From positions 248,001-312,000 of the forward strand of contig NZ_CP108370.1 of NCBI RefSeq assembly GCF_035953295.1: a stretch of 64,000 nucleotides of DNA, in the 5' to 3' direction. The notes under the pieces are model-generated. The model saw only the letters and a list, made by a program, of their open reading frames with translations. It had not been told where the DNA came from and searched no databases. The DNA is from Streptomyces sp. NBC_01335 (GTDB lineage Bacteria > Actinomycetota > Actinomycetes > Streptomycetales > Streptomycetaceae). Position 1 is the first letter of the stretch; every line of letters starts with the position of its first letter. Below are positions 51,725 to 60,147 of the stretch, piece by piece. The position numbers and the translations under genes are program-made.

Positions 51725-54700
51725 ATGAGACTGCGTACCCGCCACCACGCGGCCCGACTGGCCGCAGTGGTCCTGCTGCTCACCCCCACCGCCCTGCTCG
51801 CGGGACCGGCGGGAGCGGCGACGCCCGTCCCGCACGCCACCGCGACGGCGGCCACGGACGTGCCCGCCCCGGACGTCCTCGCCGTCGACTTCGCGGACCG
51901 CACCCCCGCCGACCACGCCCAGGGGCTCGCGCCCGCCGTCAAGGGCGTACCGCAGATCACCAGGGACCCGGGCGCCGGAAAGCCGGTGGCCACCTTCAAC
52001 GGCACCTCGGACGCGTACACCTATCCGTTCGCCGGCCAGTGGTCCAAGCTCACCGGCGGCTTCTCCGTCGGATGCCGCTTCCGCTGGAACGGCGCGACGG
52101 TCCCGGCCACCGGGCAGAAGGCGATCTGCTCGAACGCCCAGTCCGGCGGGGCCGATCTCCAGATCGACAGCGGCGGGCTGGCCTTCTCGGTGAACGTCGG
52201 CGGCTACACGTACACCCGCGCCCCGATCGTCGCCGGCCGCTGGTACGACGCGGTGGCCACCTGGGACGGCCAGGACGTCAAGCTGTACGTGGACGGAGTG
52301 CTCGCCTCGGCCACGGCGGCGGCGGGCGCGCTCACCGCCCCCGCGTCCGGCGCGCAGAACTGGACGCTCGGCGCCGACTCGGCGGCCGCCGGGGGCATCG
52401 AGACCCCCTCGCCCGTCAGCATCGCCACCGCCGACGTGTGGGGCCGCGCGCTCACGGCCGATCAGGTCGCCGCCTTCTCCGGGCGGAACGGCGCCCCGCC
52501 CGCCGGAGCGCCCGACTGCACCGCGTACCAGGACGGTGTCGCCGACGCCGCCGACGCCCCGGCCGGCACGGTCGTCCTGGACGAGGGCTTCTCCGGGCCC
52601 GATCCGGTCGCCTGCTGGAACCGGGCCACCGGATCGGAGCCCTGGACGGTGGCCGGCGGACGGCTCACCGGTCGTTCACCGTCCGCCGGGGACCAGCCGG
52701 TGCTGACCTTCGGGCCGCACCTGGACGACTACCTCTTCGAGGCCACCGCCCGCTTCGACGACGTGCTGCGGCCGGACGACCCGTGGTTCGCGCTGATCGC
52801 GGACACTCTCGCCGACGGGGTACGCCCCTACCCGGCGTTCGCGGTCCGCAGCGGCACCACGGCGGCCGACGGCGTCCGCGCCTTCGTCCAGTCGCCCACC
52901 GAGGTCAGGGCCCTCGCCGGCGCGCCCTCCGGCTCCGACCTGGGCACCGGCACCGAGGCGCGCCTCGCGCTGGAGGTGCACGGCACGACCGCCGACTTCC
53001 TGGTCGACGACCGGCTCGTCCTCGCCGGTGTGACGCTCCCCCGCACCGCGACGGGGGTGGTGGGCCTGGTCCTGGACTCCGCGACGGTCTCCTTCGACGA
53101 CCTCCGGCTCACCAAGCTGGGCCCGCTGTCCACCACCGGTTTCATGACCGACACGTTCCGGCTGCCCGCCACGCCCGTCTCCTCGGCCGTCCGTCAGCCC
53201 CTCGCCGGCCTGTGGCAGGCGGGCTGGACACGGCCGGGCGGGGCCGGGGTCGTCTTCGGCAAGGTCTCCGGGGACTCCTGGCTGGACGTGAGCGCCGACG
53301 GCGTCGTCACCGGCACTGCCCCCGCCGAGGTCCCGCAGGACGAGGGCGCGCTCACCGTCGAGGCCACCGACGGCACGACCACGGCCCGCATCCTCCTCCA
53401 GGTCCCGGTCGCGGCGGCCGACGCGGCCCCGCAGGTGCAGAGCGCGTCCTGGAACGCCTGGGACGGAGGCAGCCACGTCACCGACGCGGTCGCCAAGAAC
53501 GTCGCCGTGATCGCCACCCAGGGCATCACCCTGGCCGGGTTCCAGGACGGCGGCGCGGCGATGGCCCGCGAGGTCGGCGCCGCACTCGGCTGGGACGTCT
53601 ACGCCTCCGGCGATCTGGGCGTCGTCTCCGCCTACCCGATCGGCGACGCGGACCGGGTCGCCCCGACCGACGCCGCCCCGGCCGCCGCCGTCACCCTGGA
53701 CGTGGGGGGTACTCCGGTACGGGTCTGGAACGCCCGCCTCGACGAGGGCGACTACGGCCCCTACCGCGCCTGCTTCGACGGGGCCACCGATCTCGCGGCG
53801 CACGAGCGGACCACCACGCGTTACGCCCAGGCCCGCGCCGTGGCCCAGGAGATGGCGGCCGACCTCTCCGGCGACGACCCGGTGCTGCTCCTCGGTGACC
53901 TGGCCTCGCCCTCGTCCGCCGACTGGACGGACCACACCAGCGGCTCGCACTGCGGTGCCGGCGCCGTGGAGTGGCCCGTGCCGGACGTCTTCGCCGGTCT
54001 CGGTCTGACCGACTCCTTCCGCGTCGCCGCCCCCGACCCGGAGACCGACCCGGGAAACACCTGGTCCCCGATCACCTCCACCCGTCCCGACGGGAAGGAC
54101 GAGCCGCAGGACCGCGTCGACTACGTCTGGTACGCGGGTGACGCCCTGCACGTCGACGAGGCGCACGCGCTGACCGTCGGCTGGCCCTCCGAGGACGACG
54201 TCGCCGGCAACTCCTGGGCCTCCGACCACGCGGCAGCCGTCACCACCTTCACCCTGGGCGAGGGCTCCACCGCCCCGGCCCCGGAGCTGCCGGCCGTCTC
54301 GGTGGCCGACCGGACCGTCGCCTACCAGGCCGGCCACGGGCCCGCGGACGCCGCCGCGTTCCTCGCCGACGTGCACGCCACCGCCGATCCGGCCGACGCC
54401 GTGCTGCGGGCCGACCTCTCCGGAGTCGATTTCGGCACGCCGGGCTGGTACACCGTCCTGATCACCGCCGTGCACGGCCGCTCCACGTCGGACCCGGTGG
54501 CGGAGACCGTCCGCGTCGCACCGCTGCCCGGCCTGGCCCTGTCCGCCACGACCGCCGCCTTCACCGTCGGCGACACCGTGGACGAGGCCGCCGTACTGGC
54601 CGCGCTGCGACCGGTCCTCGACGTCCCGGGCACGGTCCGCGTCGACCTGACGGCCGTCAGAACCCTGACGCCCGGCCGCTACCCGGTCACCGTGACCGCC

Positions 54701-55048
54701 ACCGACGCGTGGGGCTTCACCACCACCCTGCCCGCCACCGTGGAGATCGCCGGCGCCCCGCCCACCGTCTGGAGCCCCGACGGGACCTACGACACCGGTT
54801 CCACCGTCACCTTCCGCGGCGCCCTCTACCAGGCGTCCTGGTGGACCCGGAACCAGCCCCCCGGCGACCCGTACGGGCCCTGGCAGGAGATCGACGCCAC
54901 CGAGGACGGCACCGCCGTCTGGACTCCGTCCAGGATCTTCCGGACCGACGACGCGGCGGTCTACCGGGGAACGGTGTACCGGGCGAAGTGGTACACCCGC
55001 AACCAGGCCCCGGGAGACCCGAACGGGCCCTGGTCCGCAATCAACTGA
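51725..55048 (+). CDS. Secreted LamG / endonuclease-phosphatase / chitin-binding protein
   Basis: A 1107-residue extracellular protein. Signal peptide to about residue 32 (LLTPTALLAGPAGAA). Residues 40-260: LamG-like fold (FNGTSDAYTYPF, VAGRWYDAVATWDGQDVKLYVDGVL). Residues about 580-850: endonuclease/exonuclease/phosphatase fold (LLLGDLASP, DRVDYVWYAGDAL, GNSWASDHAAAV), the last two containing the typical D-x-V and SDHxA. Cadherin/PKD-like repeats follow. The end carries two CBM5/12 units (TFRGALYQASWWTRNQPPGD; VYRGTVYRAKWYTRNQAPGD), which bind chitin. GAGGGGCGGG is the ribosome site. It starts 12 bp after the phospholipase stop, so it is likely in the same operon. It could degrade nucleic acid, phospholipid or a phosphoester on a chitin surface. 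Confidence 0.85.
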   Translation: MRLRTRHHAARLAAVVLLLTPTALLAGPAGAATPVPHATATAATDVPAPDVLAVDFADRTPADHAQGLAPAVKGVPQITRDPGAGKPVATFNGTSDAYTYPFAGQWSKLTGGFSVGCRFRWNGATVPATGQKAICSNAQSGGADLQIDSGGLAFSVNVGGYTYTRAPIVAGRWYDAVATWDGQDVKLYVDGVLASATAAAGALTAPASGAQNWTLGADSAAAGGIETPSPVSIATADVWGRALTADQVAAFSGRNGAPPAGAPDCTAYQDGVADAADAPAGTVVLDEGFSGPDPVACWNRATGSEPWTVAGGRLTGRSPSAGDQPVLTFGPHLDDYLFEATARFDDVLRPDDPWFALIADTLADGVRPYPAFAVRSGTTAADGVRAFVQSPTEVRALAGAPSGSDLGTGTEARLALEVHGTTADFLVDDRLVLAGVTLPRTATGVVGLVLDSATVSFDDLRLTKLGPLSTTGFMTDTFRLPATPVSSAVRQPLAGLWQAGWTRPGGAGVVFGKVSGDSWLDVSADGVVTGTAPAEVPQDEGALTVEATDGTTTARILLQVPVAAADAAPQVQSASWNAWDGGSHVTDAVAKNVAVIATQGITLAGFQDGGAAMAREVGAALGWDVYASGDLGVVSAYPIGDADRVAPTDAAPAAAVTLDVGGTPVRVWNARLDEGDYGPYRACFDGATDLAAHERTTTRYAQARAVAQEMAADLSGDDPVLLLGDLASPSSADWTDHTSGSHCGAGAVEWPVPDVFAGLGLTDSFRVAAPDPETDPGNTWSPITSTRPDGKDEPQDRVDYVWYAGDALHVDEAHALTVGWPSEDDVAGNSWASDHAAAVTTFTLGEGSTAPAPELPAVSVADRTVAYQAGHGPADAAAFLADVHATADPADAVLRADLSGVDFGTPGWYTVLITAVHGRSTSDPVAETVRVAPLPGLALSATTAAFTVGDTVDEAAVLAALRPVLDVPGTVRVDLTAVRTLTPGRYPVTVTATDAWGFTTTLPATVEIAGAPPTVWSPDGTYDTGSTVTFRGALYQASWWTRNQPPGDPYGPWQEIDATEDGTAVWTPSRIFRTDDAAVYRGTVYRAKWYTRNQAPGDPNGPWSAIN

Positions 55049-55071
55049 CGGCACGTCGACCGATGACTGCC

Positions 55072-55099
55072 GGAGCCCGGCCTCCAGGGGCCGGGCTCC
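55072..55099. terminator. 11-bp perfect hairpin between convergent genes
   Basis: GGAGCCCGGCC (55072-55082) pairs with GGCCGGGCTCC (55089-55099), loop TCCAGG; ends the exoenzyme gene and the convergent binding-protein gene. Confidence 0.82.
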
Positions 55100-55120
55100 C
55101 GCGTCTCCCGGGGGCCGCCC

Positions 55121-56002
55121 TCAGCCCTCGCGTACGGAGTCCAGCGCGTCGGCGACCAGGGAGAGGAAACGGGCGTGCGCGTGCGGGCTGCACAGCGGTT
55201 CCGGGTTCCACGGCACGACGAGCGTTCCGGCGCCGAGCAGCGCGGCCCACTCCGGCTGGGCGCGGAGGCTCTCCAGGGGCGCCGCGTTGACGCGCACGTC
55301 CGTCAGCAGCACGTGCGGCGCGAGGGCGGCCACCTCCGCCCAAGGGGCCGTGTGCCAGTTGACGCCGGGGCCTGCGGGCGGGTCGACGAGGCCGACGCCC
55401 AGCTCTTCGAGGGCCGCCAGCTCGGGCCACTGGGCGGGGCGGGCGACGTACGCCTGGTCCGGGTCGGCCGGGGAGAGCGCCACCACCCGGACCGCGCCGC
55501 CGGATGCGGGGGCGCGCAGCCGGGCCCGGGCGGCCTCCAGCTCCTCGTCCGCCCGGGGGAGTTCCTCCGCGCCCAACGAGCGCGCCAGCTCGGCGAAGCG
55601 GTCGGACGTCCCGGCCAGCGTGCGCGACTGCCCGACGTCCATCACGACGACCGGCACCTGCTCCTCCAGGTGCTTGGCGGTGTCCGGGTCGAGTCCGTAC
55701 ACCTGGCCGCCGCCGTAGCTGACGGCCACCACCAGGTCGGGCGCGTCGCGCAGCAGGGTGTCCACGTCGAGCGTGGTGCCCGCACCCAGATAGGCCACCT
55801 CGTCCACCGGGAGTTCCCCGCTCTTCGCCGGGTCGATCCCGGCGCCGTCGTGGCCGGAGCCGAAGACAGCGTGGGGCCGGACGCCCAGGTCCCAGAGGGT
55901 GGCGCCCGCCTGGACGTACGCCAGCACCCGCGCAGGCGTCCGCTCGGCCCGGGACACCCGGCCCCGGTCGTCCGAGAAGCGCCACCCGCTCTGTTCCGTC
56001 AC
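55121..56002 (-). CDS. FecB/TroA-type substrate-binding protein without signal peptide
   Basis: A 293-residue protein: VSRAERTPARVLAYVQAGATLWDLGVRPHAVFG, DVDTLLRDAPDLVVAVSYGGGQVYGLDPD, ALAPHVLLTDVRVNAAPLESLRAQPEWAALLGAGTLVVPWNPEPLC, all consistent with a siderophore/vitamin-type periplasmic fold. Yet the GTG 56002 start gives no export signal or lipobox (MTEQSGWRFSDDRGR), so it may stay in the cytoplasm. No ABC permease or ATPase is adjacent. AAGGGGTGGGGAAC is the ribosome site. An extension further upstream runs through poor codon use, so the short form is preferred. Ligand is unknown. Confidence 0.75.
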   Translation of the reverse strand: MTEQSGWRFSDDRGRVSRAERTPARVLAYVQAGATLWDLGVRPHAVFGSGHDGAGIDPAKSGELPVDEVAYLGAGTTLDVDTLLRDAPDLVVAVSYGGGQVYGLDPDTAKHLEEQVPVVVMDVGQSRTLAGTSDRFAELARSLGAEELPRADEELEAARARLRAPASGGAVRVVALSPADPDQAYVARPAQWPELAALEELGVGLVDPPAGPGVNWHTAPWAEVAALAPHVLLTDVRVNAAPLESLRAQPEWAALLGAGTLVVPWNPEPLCSPHAHARFLSLVADALDSVREG

Positions 56003-56255
56003 GTTCCCCACCCCTTGATCCGTGCTCTTCCGCCGGCCACCGGCCCCTTTCGCACAGATGTACCTGCCCAACTCCTCGCCGCCGCACCCCTCGTCCCCGG
56101 ACCGGCGTCGCGTCCCCCGCGGGGGCGCTCCGGCGCCGACGGGGGAAGCCGCCTCGCGCTCCTTCACGCGGGCGGAAACCCGGTTTCGCCCTGCTTTGAT
56201 CAAGAAACACTCCTTGCGACCGGCACGCCCCGCCCCGGACGGAAGGATGCGCCCC

Positions 56256-57116
56256 ATGCACGCGACCGCTCTCAAGGCGGCTCTGACCCTGCCCCTCCTC
56301 GCCGCGCTCGGCCTCGCGCCTTCGGCGCGCGGAACGGCCCCCGGGACCGCGCCGGACAGCCCCCGCGCGGCGAAGGCCGGCCGGCCTTCCCCCTCCTGCC
56401 CGGTGGTCGACGTACTCACCGTGTACACGCCGAAGGCCGCGGCGGCGGTGGGCGGTGTGCACCGGGTGCCGGTGTCGGCGCAGGAGATCGCCACGCGGAT
56501 GAACGAGTCCCTGCTCGCCAGCGGGGTCTGCGGCTCCATCCGGATCGTGCACCCGTACACCGCGAAGGGGTACGAGGGCTCCGACGAGTTCGACGCGGCG
56601 TACGAGGGACTCCGCGAGGGCACCGATCCCGCCCTCGGACCGACCGCGCGGCAGCGCCGGGACCGCTACGGGGCGGACCTGGTGACGCTCGTGGTGGACG
56701 CGTCCGGGCGGGGCGGCGGCACCGGGGACTACACACCCGGGCTCACCGCCGAGTCGGACGCGTACGCCTACGCGGTCGTGGACGTCCAGGGCATCGCGCT
56801 CGACTCGGCGAGCCACGAGATCGGCCACAACCTGGGCCTGGCCCACGACCGTACGACGCTCGCCGACGGGGCCGAGGGGGCCATGGAGGTCAGCAGCACC
56901 CGCCCGTACAACACCGGCTGGGTCACCGAGGACCGCCAGTACTACACGATCATGGCCTACCGCGCCGCCTGCGGTGAGCACTGCCGCCGCATCAGCCGCT
57001 TCTCCAGCGCCCGGGGCACCTGGAAGGGCCGCCGCCTCGGTGACGCGGCCAACGACGGCGCCCGGGTGCTGCGGGAGACGATGCCGATCGTCGCCGGGTA
57101 CCGTGCCGCCCCGTGA
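56256..57116 (+). CDS. Secreted metzincin-type metalloprotease
   Basis: A 286-residue exported protease. Signal peptide to about residue 25 (LPLLAALGLAPSARG). Zinc site HEIGHNLGLAHD near 187-198 (H-E-x-x-H-x-x-G-x-x-H-D) with a Met-turn YYTIMAYRA downstream, typical of reprolysin-like metzincins. Paired Cys (SCPVV, GVCGS, RAACGEHC) support disulfides outside the cell. ATG 56256 was chosen because GGAAGGA is 8 nt away, whereas ATG 56247 abuts that site. It is divergent from the binding-protein gene over 253 bp. Confidence 0.85.
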   Translation: MHATALKAALTLPLLAALGLAPSARGTAPGTAPDSPRAAKAGRPSPSCPVVDVLTVYTPKAAAAVGGVHRVPVSAQEIATRMNESLLASGVCGSIRIVHPYTAKGYEGSDEFDAAYEGLREGTDPALGPTARQRRDRYGADLVTLVVDASGRGGGTGDYTPGLTAESDAYAYAVVDVQGIALDSASHEIGHNLGLAHDRTTLADGAEGAMEVSSTRPYNTGWVTEDRQYYTIMAYRAACGEHCRRISRFSSARGTWKGRRLGDAANDGARVLRETMPIVAGYRAAP

Positions 57117-57213
57117 GCCGACCGGCCGGACCGGGTGGCGGGCCCGTCCGGCGGTCCGCGCCGCCCGGGGCGTGCCGGACGTCGCCCGGCAGCCGGCACG
57201 GTGACGGCCCGCC

Positions 57214-57843
57214 CTACAGTCCGGCGCTGTCGGTGGTGCGGCCCAGGTAGGTCAGCGGCCCGGGGTCGGGCACGTCGATCTCGTGGAATCCGAGCCGGTC
57301 GTAGAAGACCCTGGCCGGCTTGTTCGCCGTCAGCATCGAGAGGTACACGTCGGCGACCCCCTTGGCCCGCAGCGCGTCGAGGAACGCGCGCATCAGCTCC
57401 CGCCCGTGCCCCTTGCGCTGCCAGGGCGGCAGCAGGTCGATGTGCAGATGGGCCGGGTACGCGGCGACCTGCGGGCCGAGCATGTGCTCGGGGCGGTGCA
57501 GGAGCGCGATCATCTCCTCGGTGGGCGTGGTGGGCGGCTTGCCGGAGGCCGGGAAGCGGCCGGCCACCAGCGGCAGCCACCGCTCCCGGAAGGCGGCGGC
57601 GAAGGCCGTGGTGTCGGCCGTGCCCAGCACGTATCCGACCGCCCGTCCCGAACCGTCGTCCAGCACGAAGGCGAGGTCGGGTTCGAGGTACGCGTACGGC
57701 GCGGCGAACAGGCTGGGCATCAACTCCTGGTCGGCGTGGACGTGCCGGGAGTCACCGCCGTTGTCGGCCGTCCGGACACAGATGTCGGCGAGCGCGGCAC
57801 GGTCGCCGGGGCGGTAGGAGCGTATGTACGCGGGCTGTCCCAT
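57214..57843 (-). CDS. GNAT-family acetyltransferase under a CebR-like box
   Basis: A 209-residue enzyme. GNAT features: IRSYRPGDRAALADICVRTADNGGD, VGYVLGTADTTAF, HLHIDLLPPWQRKGHGRELMRAFLDALRAKGV (acetyl-CoA loop Q-R-K-G-H-G), and NKPARVFYDRLGFHEIDV. The ATG 57843 (MGQPAYIRS) is taken; further ATGs at 57858 and 57894 exist. No good ribosome site. The operator TGGGAGCGCTCCCA lies 20-33 nt upstream. It may N-acetylate a cellulose/amino-sugar-related compound; O-GlcNAcase-associated GNATs in this family are known, so a sugar link is plausible. Confidence 0.82.
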   Translation of the reverse strand: MGQPAYIRSYRPGDRAALADICVRTADNGGDSRHVHADQELMPSLFAAPYAYLEPDLAFVLDDGSGRAVGYVLGTADTTAFAAAFRERWLPLVAGRFPASGKPPTTPTEEMIALLHRPEHMLGPQVAAYPAHLHIDLLPPWQRKGHGRELMRAFLDALRAKGVADVYLSMLTANKPARVFYDRLGFHEIDVPDPGPLTYLGRTTDSAGL

Positions 57844-57862
57844 GGCCGGGAGCATGCCATCT

Positions 57863-57876
57863 TGGGAGCGCTCCCA
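57863..57876. promoter_or_regulatory. CebR-type operator
   Basis: TGGGAGCGCTCCCA is a perfect 14-bp palindrome identical to the published CebR (cello-oligosaccharide) box of Streptomyces. It sits directly before the GNAT start. No ceb or cellulase gene is in the window. Confidence 0.75.
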
Positions 57877-57929
57877 CAAGGTCCGTACGGTCATGCGGAT
57901 CGGGGCCGGCGGGCCCCGTCGCGGGCCGG

Positions 57930-58889
57930 TCAGTCCCCCTCGCGGGGCCCGTCGTCCGACCCCTCGCCGCCCCCTTGCGGCGGCACCGTCGGCCGTGCCC
58001 CCAGGGCCTTGCGCTCCGCCTCCAGCTCGGCGTTGAACTGGGCTCCGGCCAGCAGGGCCAGGTTGGTGAACCAGACCCAGATGAGGAAGACGACGAGCCC
58101 CGCGAGGGAGCCGTACAACCGGCTGTAGGCGGCGACGTGCGTGGCGTAGAGCGCGAACCCCGCGGAGGCGACGAGCCAGAGCACGGCCGCGAGCACCCCG
58201 CCGGGCAGCCCCTGCCGCGTGCCGCGCACCGAGCGCGGTCCCGTCCGGAAGAGGACGGTGATGAGACAGGTGACCAGTACCAGCAGGACGGGCCACTTGA
58301 GGAACCACCACAGGGCCTGTCCCGCCTCCGCGAGCCCCAGCCTGCGGGCCGCCCAGCGGGCCAGCGGACCGGTGAGCACCAGCACGAACGCGCTGGTCAG
58401 CATCAGCAGGAGCAGGCCGATCGCCGAGGCGACGATGGTGTGCGCGTTGCGCAGCGCGGGGCGGGTGTCGCGCTCGTGGTGCATGGCGTGCAGGGCGCGG
58501 CGGAAGACCGCGAGGTAGCTGGAGGCCGACCAGACGGCGCTGACGCTGCCGGTGGCGACCAGGACCCAGCCCGCGGCCCGCTGCTCGGTGGCGGCCAGGA
58601 GCGGCTGGCGCAGGGCCGCGCCGGACTCCGCCGGGGCGAAGGCCGTGATGTCCGTGATCAGCGCGGCGGTGGCGTCGGGGCTGGCCAGGCCGATGACGGA
58701 GACGGTGACCAGCAGGGCGGGCAGCAGAGCGAGGATGGCGTAGTACGTCTGAGCGGCGGCCCAGTCGGATATGTCGTCGTTCCACAGCGAGACGGGGGTC
58801 CGTCGCAGCGCGGCGGACCAGGCGGCGGCGCGGCCGGCCGGGTGGGCGTCGCCCGCCTCGCGGGCAGGGGCAACGGACTTGCGGAACAC
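57930..58889 (-). CDS. YihY/BrkB-family membrane protein
   Basis: A 319-residue inner-membrane protein with about six helices. The family sequence is clear: DDISDWAAAQTYYAILALLPALLVTVSVIGLA, VWSASSYLAVFRRALHAMHHERDTRP, GLPGGVLAAVLWLVASAGFALYATHVAAYSRLYGSLAGLVVFLIWVWFTNLALLAGAQFNAELEAERK. The acidic Gly-rich tail (GGGEGSDDGPREGD) is cytoplasmic. GTG 58889 follows GGAGCGA. Function is not proven for the family; earlier links to RNase BN were wrong. Confidence 0.9.
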   Translation of the reverse strand: MFRKSVAPAREAGDAHPAGRAAAWSAALRRTPVSLWNDDISDWAAAQTYYAILALLPALLVTVSVIGLASPDATAALITDITAFAPAESGAALRQPLLAATEQRAAGWVLVATGSVSAVWSASSYLAVFRRALHAMHHERDTRPALRNAHTIVASAIGLLLLMLTSAFVLVLTGPLARWAARRLGLAEAGQALWWFLKWPVLLVLVTCLITVLFRTGPRSVRGTRQGLPGGVLAAVLWLVASAGFALYATHVAAYSRLYGSLAGLVVFLIWVWFTNLALLAGAQFNAELEAERKALGARPTVPPQGGGEGSDDGPREGD

Positions 58890-59068
58890 GCGTCGCTCCG
58901 GGGGACGTGGACGGGATGGGGCACGCCGGACGCCCGTGCTGGTCGCACGGTCACGCGGCTGGTGCCGTCCTTTGTCTCATGCCTCGGTTTCGCGGGAGTA
59001 CACCGCCACCCCCGCGAGCCCGGTTCCGGCCGGCGCCGGGGCTGCGACACGGGGCAGCAATCCCGCCG

Positions 59069-59386
59069 TCAGTCGTTGACGGCCGTGAGGAGGACCACCG
59101 CGTCCTCCAGCGCCAGCAGCCCGTGCCGCTCCCTCGGGATCGGCCCCAGACCGCCGGCCGTCAGCTCCACGTCGCCGGAGGGCGCGGTGATGCGGACCGC
59201 GCCGCGGAGCACCAGGAGAGAGGCGGCGAGCGGCGCGTTGTGCTCGTCCAGCGCGGAGCCGGCGGTGAGGGCGATCACCGTCTGGCGCAGCGGAGGCTGC
59301 TGGAGCAGGCGGTGCGCGCTGCGCCCGTGGGGGGAGCGGCGCGCCGCGGCGAGGTGCTCGTCCGCGAGGGCGTTGAGGTCGTTCAT
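59069..59386 (-). CDS. Small cupin-domain protein
   Basis: A 105-residue single cupin: LRQTVIALTAGSALDEHNAPLAASLLVLRGAVRITAPSGDVELTAGGLGPIPRERHGLLALEDAVVLLTAV. The metal-site pattern is weakened: only one His of the H-x-H motif is certain in the first motif (DEHNAP) and RERH in the second. ATG 59386 has no good ribosome site. Cupin monooxygenases such as MomA act on THN in some actinomycetes; a link to the RppA pathway 0.8-2 kb away is speculative. Confidence 0.75.
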   Translation of the reverse strand: MNDLNALADEHLAAARRSPHGRSAHRLLQQPPLRQTVIALTAGSALDEHNAPLAASLLVLRGAVRITAPSGDVELTAGGLGPIPRERHGLLALEDAVVLLTAVND

Positions 59387-59471
59387 ACCGCCACTCTGCC
59401 GCAGCACCCCCGCGCCCGCCGCCGGAGCGCGGCGTCCAACGAGCCTCACGGGGGCCGTCGGGCCCACCCCG

Positions 59472-59477
59472 TAGACT
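59472..59477 (+). promoter_or_regulatory. -10 box giving a leaderless start
   Basis: TAGACT ends 6 nt before the ATG at 59484, so the YciO mRNA should begin at or near its start codon. The same spacing is seen before the ABC-F copy 3 leader ORF and the DUF6191 gene. Confidence 0.65.
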
Positions 59478-59483
59478 CGGCGG

Positions 59484-60104
59484 ATGGCTAAGTATTTCGA
59501 CGTGCATCCCGAGAACCCTCAGCGACGCACGATCAGCACGGTGGCCGGTCTCATCCGTTCGGACGCTCTGGTCGCGTACCCCACGGACTCCTGCTACGCC
59601 CTCGGGTGCCGGCTGGGCAGCCGGGAGGGGATCAACCGCATCCGGTCGATCCGGCATCTCGACGACCGCCACCACTTCACCCTGGTGTGCGAGAACTTCG
59701 CCCAGCTGGGCCAGTTCGTCCAGATCGACAACGACGTCTTCCGCGCGATCAAGGCGGCGACGCCCGGCAGCTACACCTTCATCCTTCCCGCGACGAAGGA
59801 GGTGCCGCGCCAGCTGCTGCACCCGAAGAAGAAGACCGTGGGCGTCCGCATCCCCGACCATGCCGTGGTCCAGGCGCTGCTGAGCGAACTGGGCGAGCCG
59901 CTGCTCTCCAGCACGCTGCTGCTGCCCGACGAGGAGGAGCCGCTGACGCAGGGGTGGGAGATCAAGGAGCGGCTCGACCACGAGGTGGACGCTGTGGTGG
60001 ACTCCGGGGACTGCGGGACGGAACCGACCACGGTCATCGACTTCTCGGACGGCGAGGTCACGATCGTGCGCAAGGGGGCGGGAGACACCACCCGGTTCGA
60101 GTGA
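59484..60104 (+). CDS. yciO: YciO-type threonylcarbamoyladenylate-synthase-like protein
   Basis: A 206-residue protein that aligns end to end with E. coli YciO from memory: FDVHPENPQRRTI, VAYPTDSCYALGCRLG, RIRSIRHLDDRHHFTLVC, GSYTFILPATKEVPRQLLHPKKKTVGVRIPDHAV, TTVIDFSDGEVTIVRKGAGDT. The Sua5/YrdC superfamily makes threonylcarbamoyl-AMP for tRNA t6A; YciO members have weaker or different activity, so the essential TsaC is probably elsewhere. It appears leaderless and convergent with rppA. Confidence 0.87.
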   Translation: MAKYFDVHPENPQRRTISTVAGLIRSDALVAYPTDSCYALGCRLGSREGINRIRSIRHLDDRHHFTLVCENFAQLGQFVQIDNDVFRAIKAATPGSYTFILPATKEVPRQLLHPKKKTVGVRIPDHAVVQALLSELGEPLLSSTLLLPDEEEPLTQGWEIKERLDHEVDAVVDSGDCGTEPTTVIDFSDGEVTIVRKGAGDTTRFE

Positions 60105-60147
60105 GTCTCCCCGCGTCGTCGGCTCTCCCGCCCTGCGCTGTGCCGGC

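Noticed and set aside
59069..59386. Cupin gene as part of THN oxidation (MomA-like)
   Set aside because: Metal ligands are not clearly conserved and yciO lies between it and rppA; kept only as speculation.
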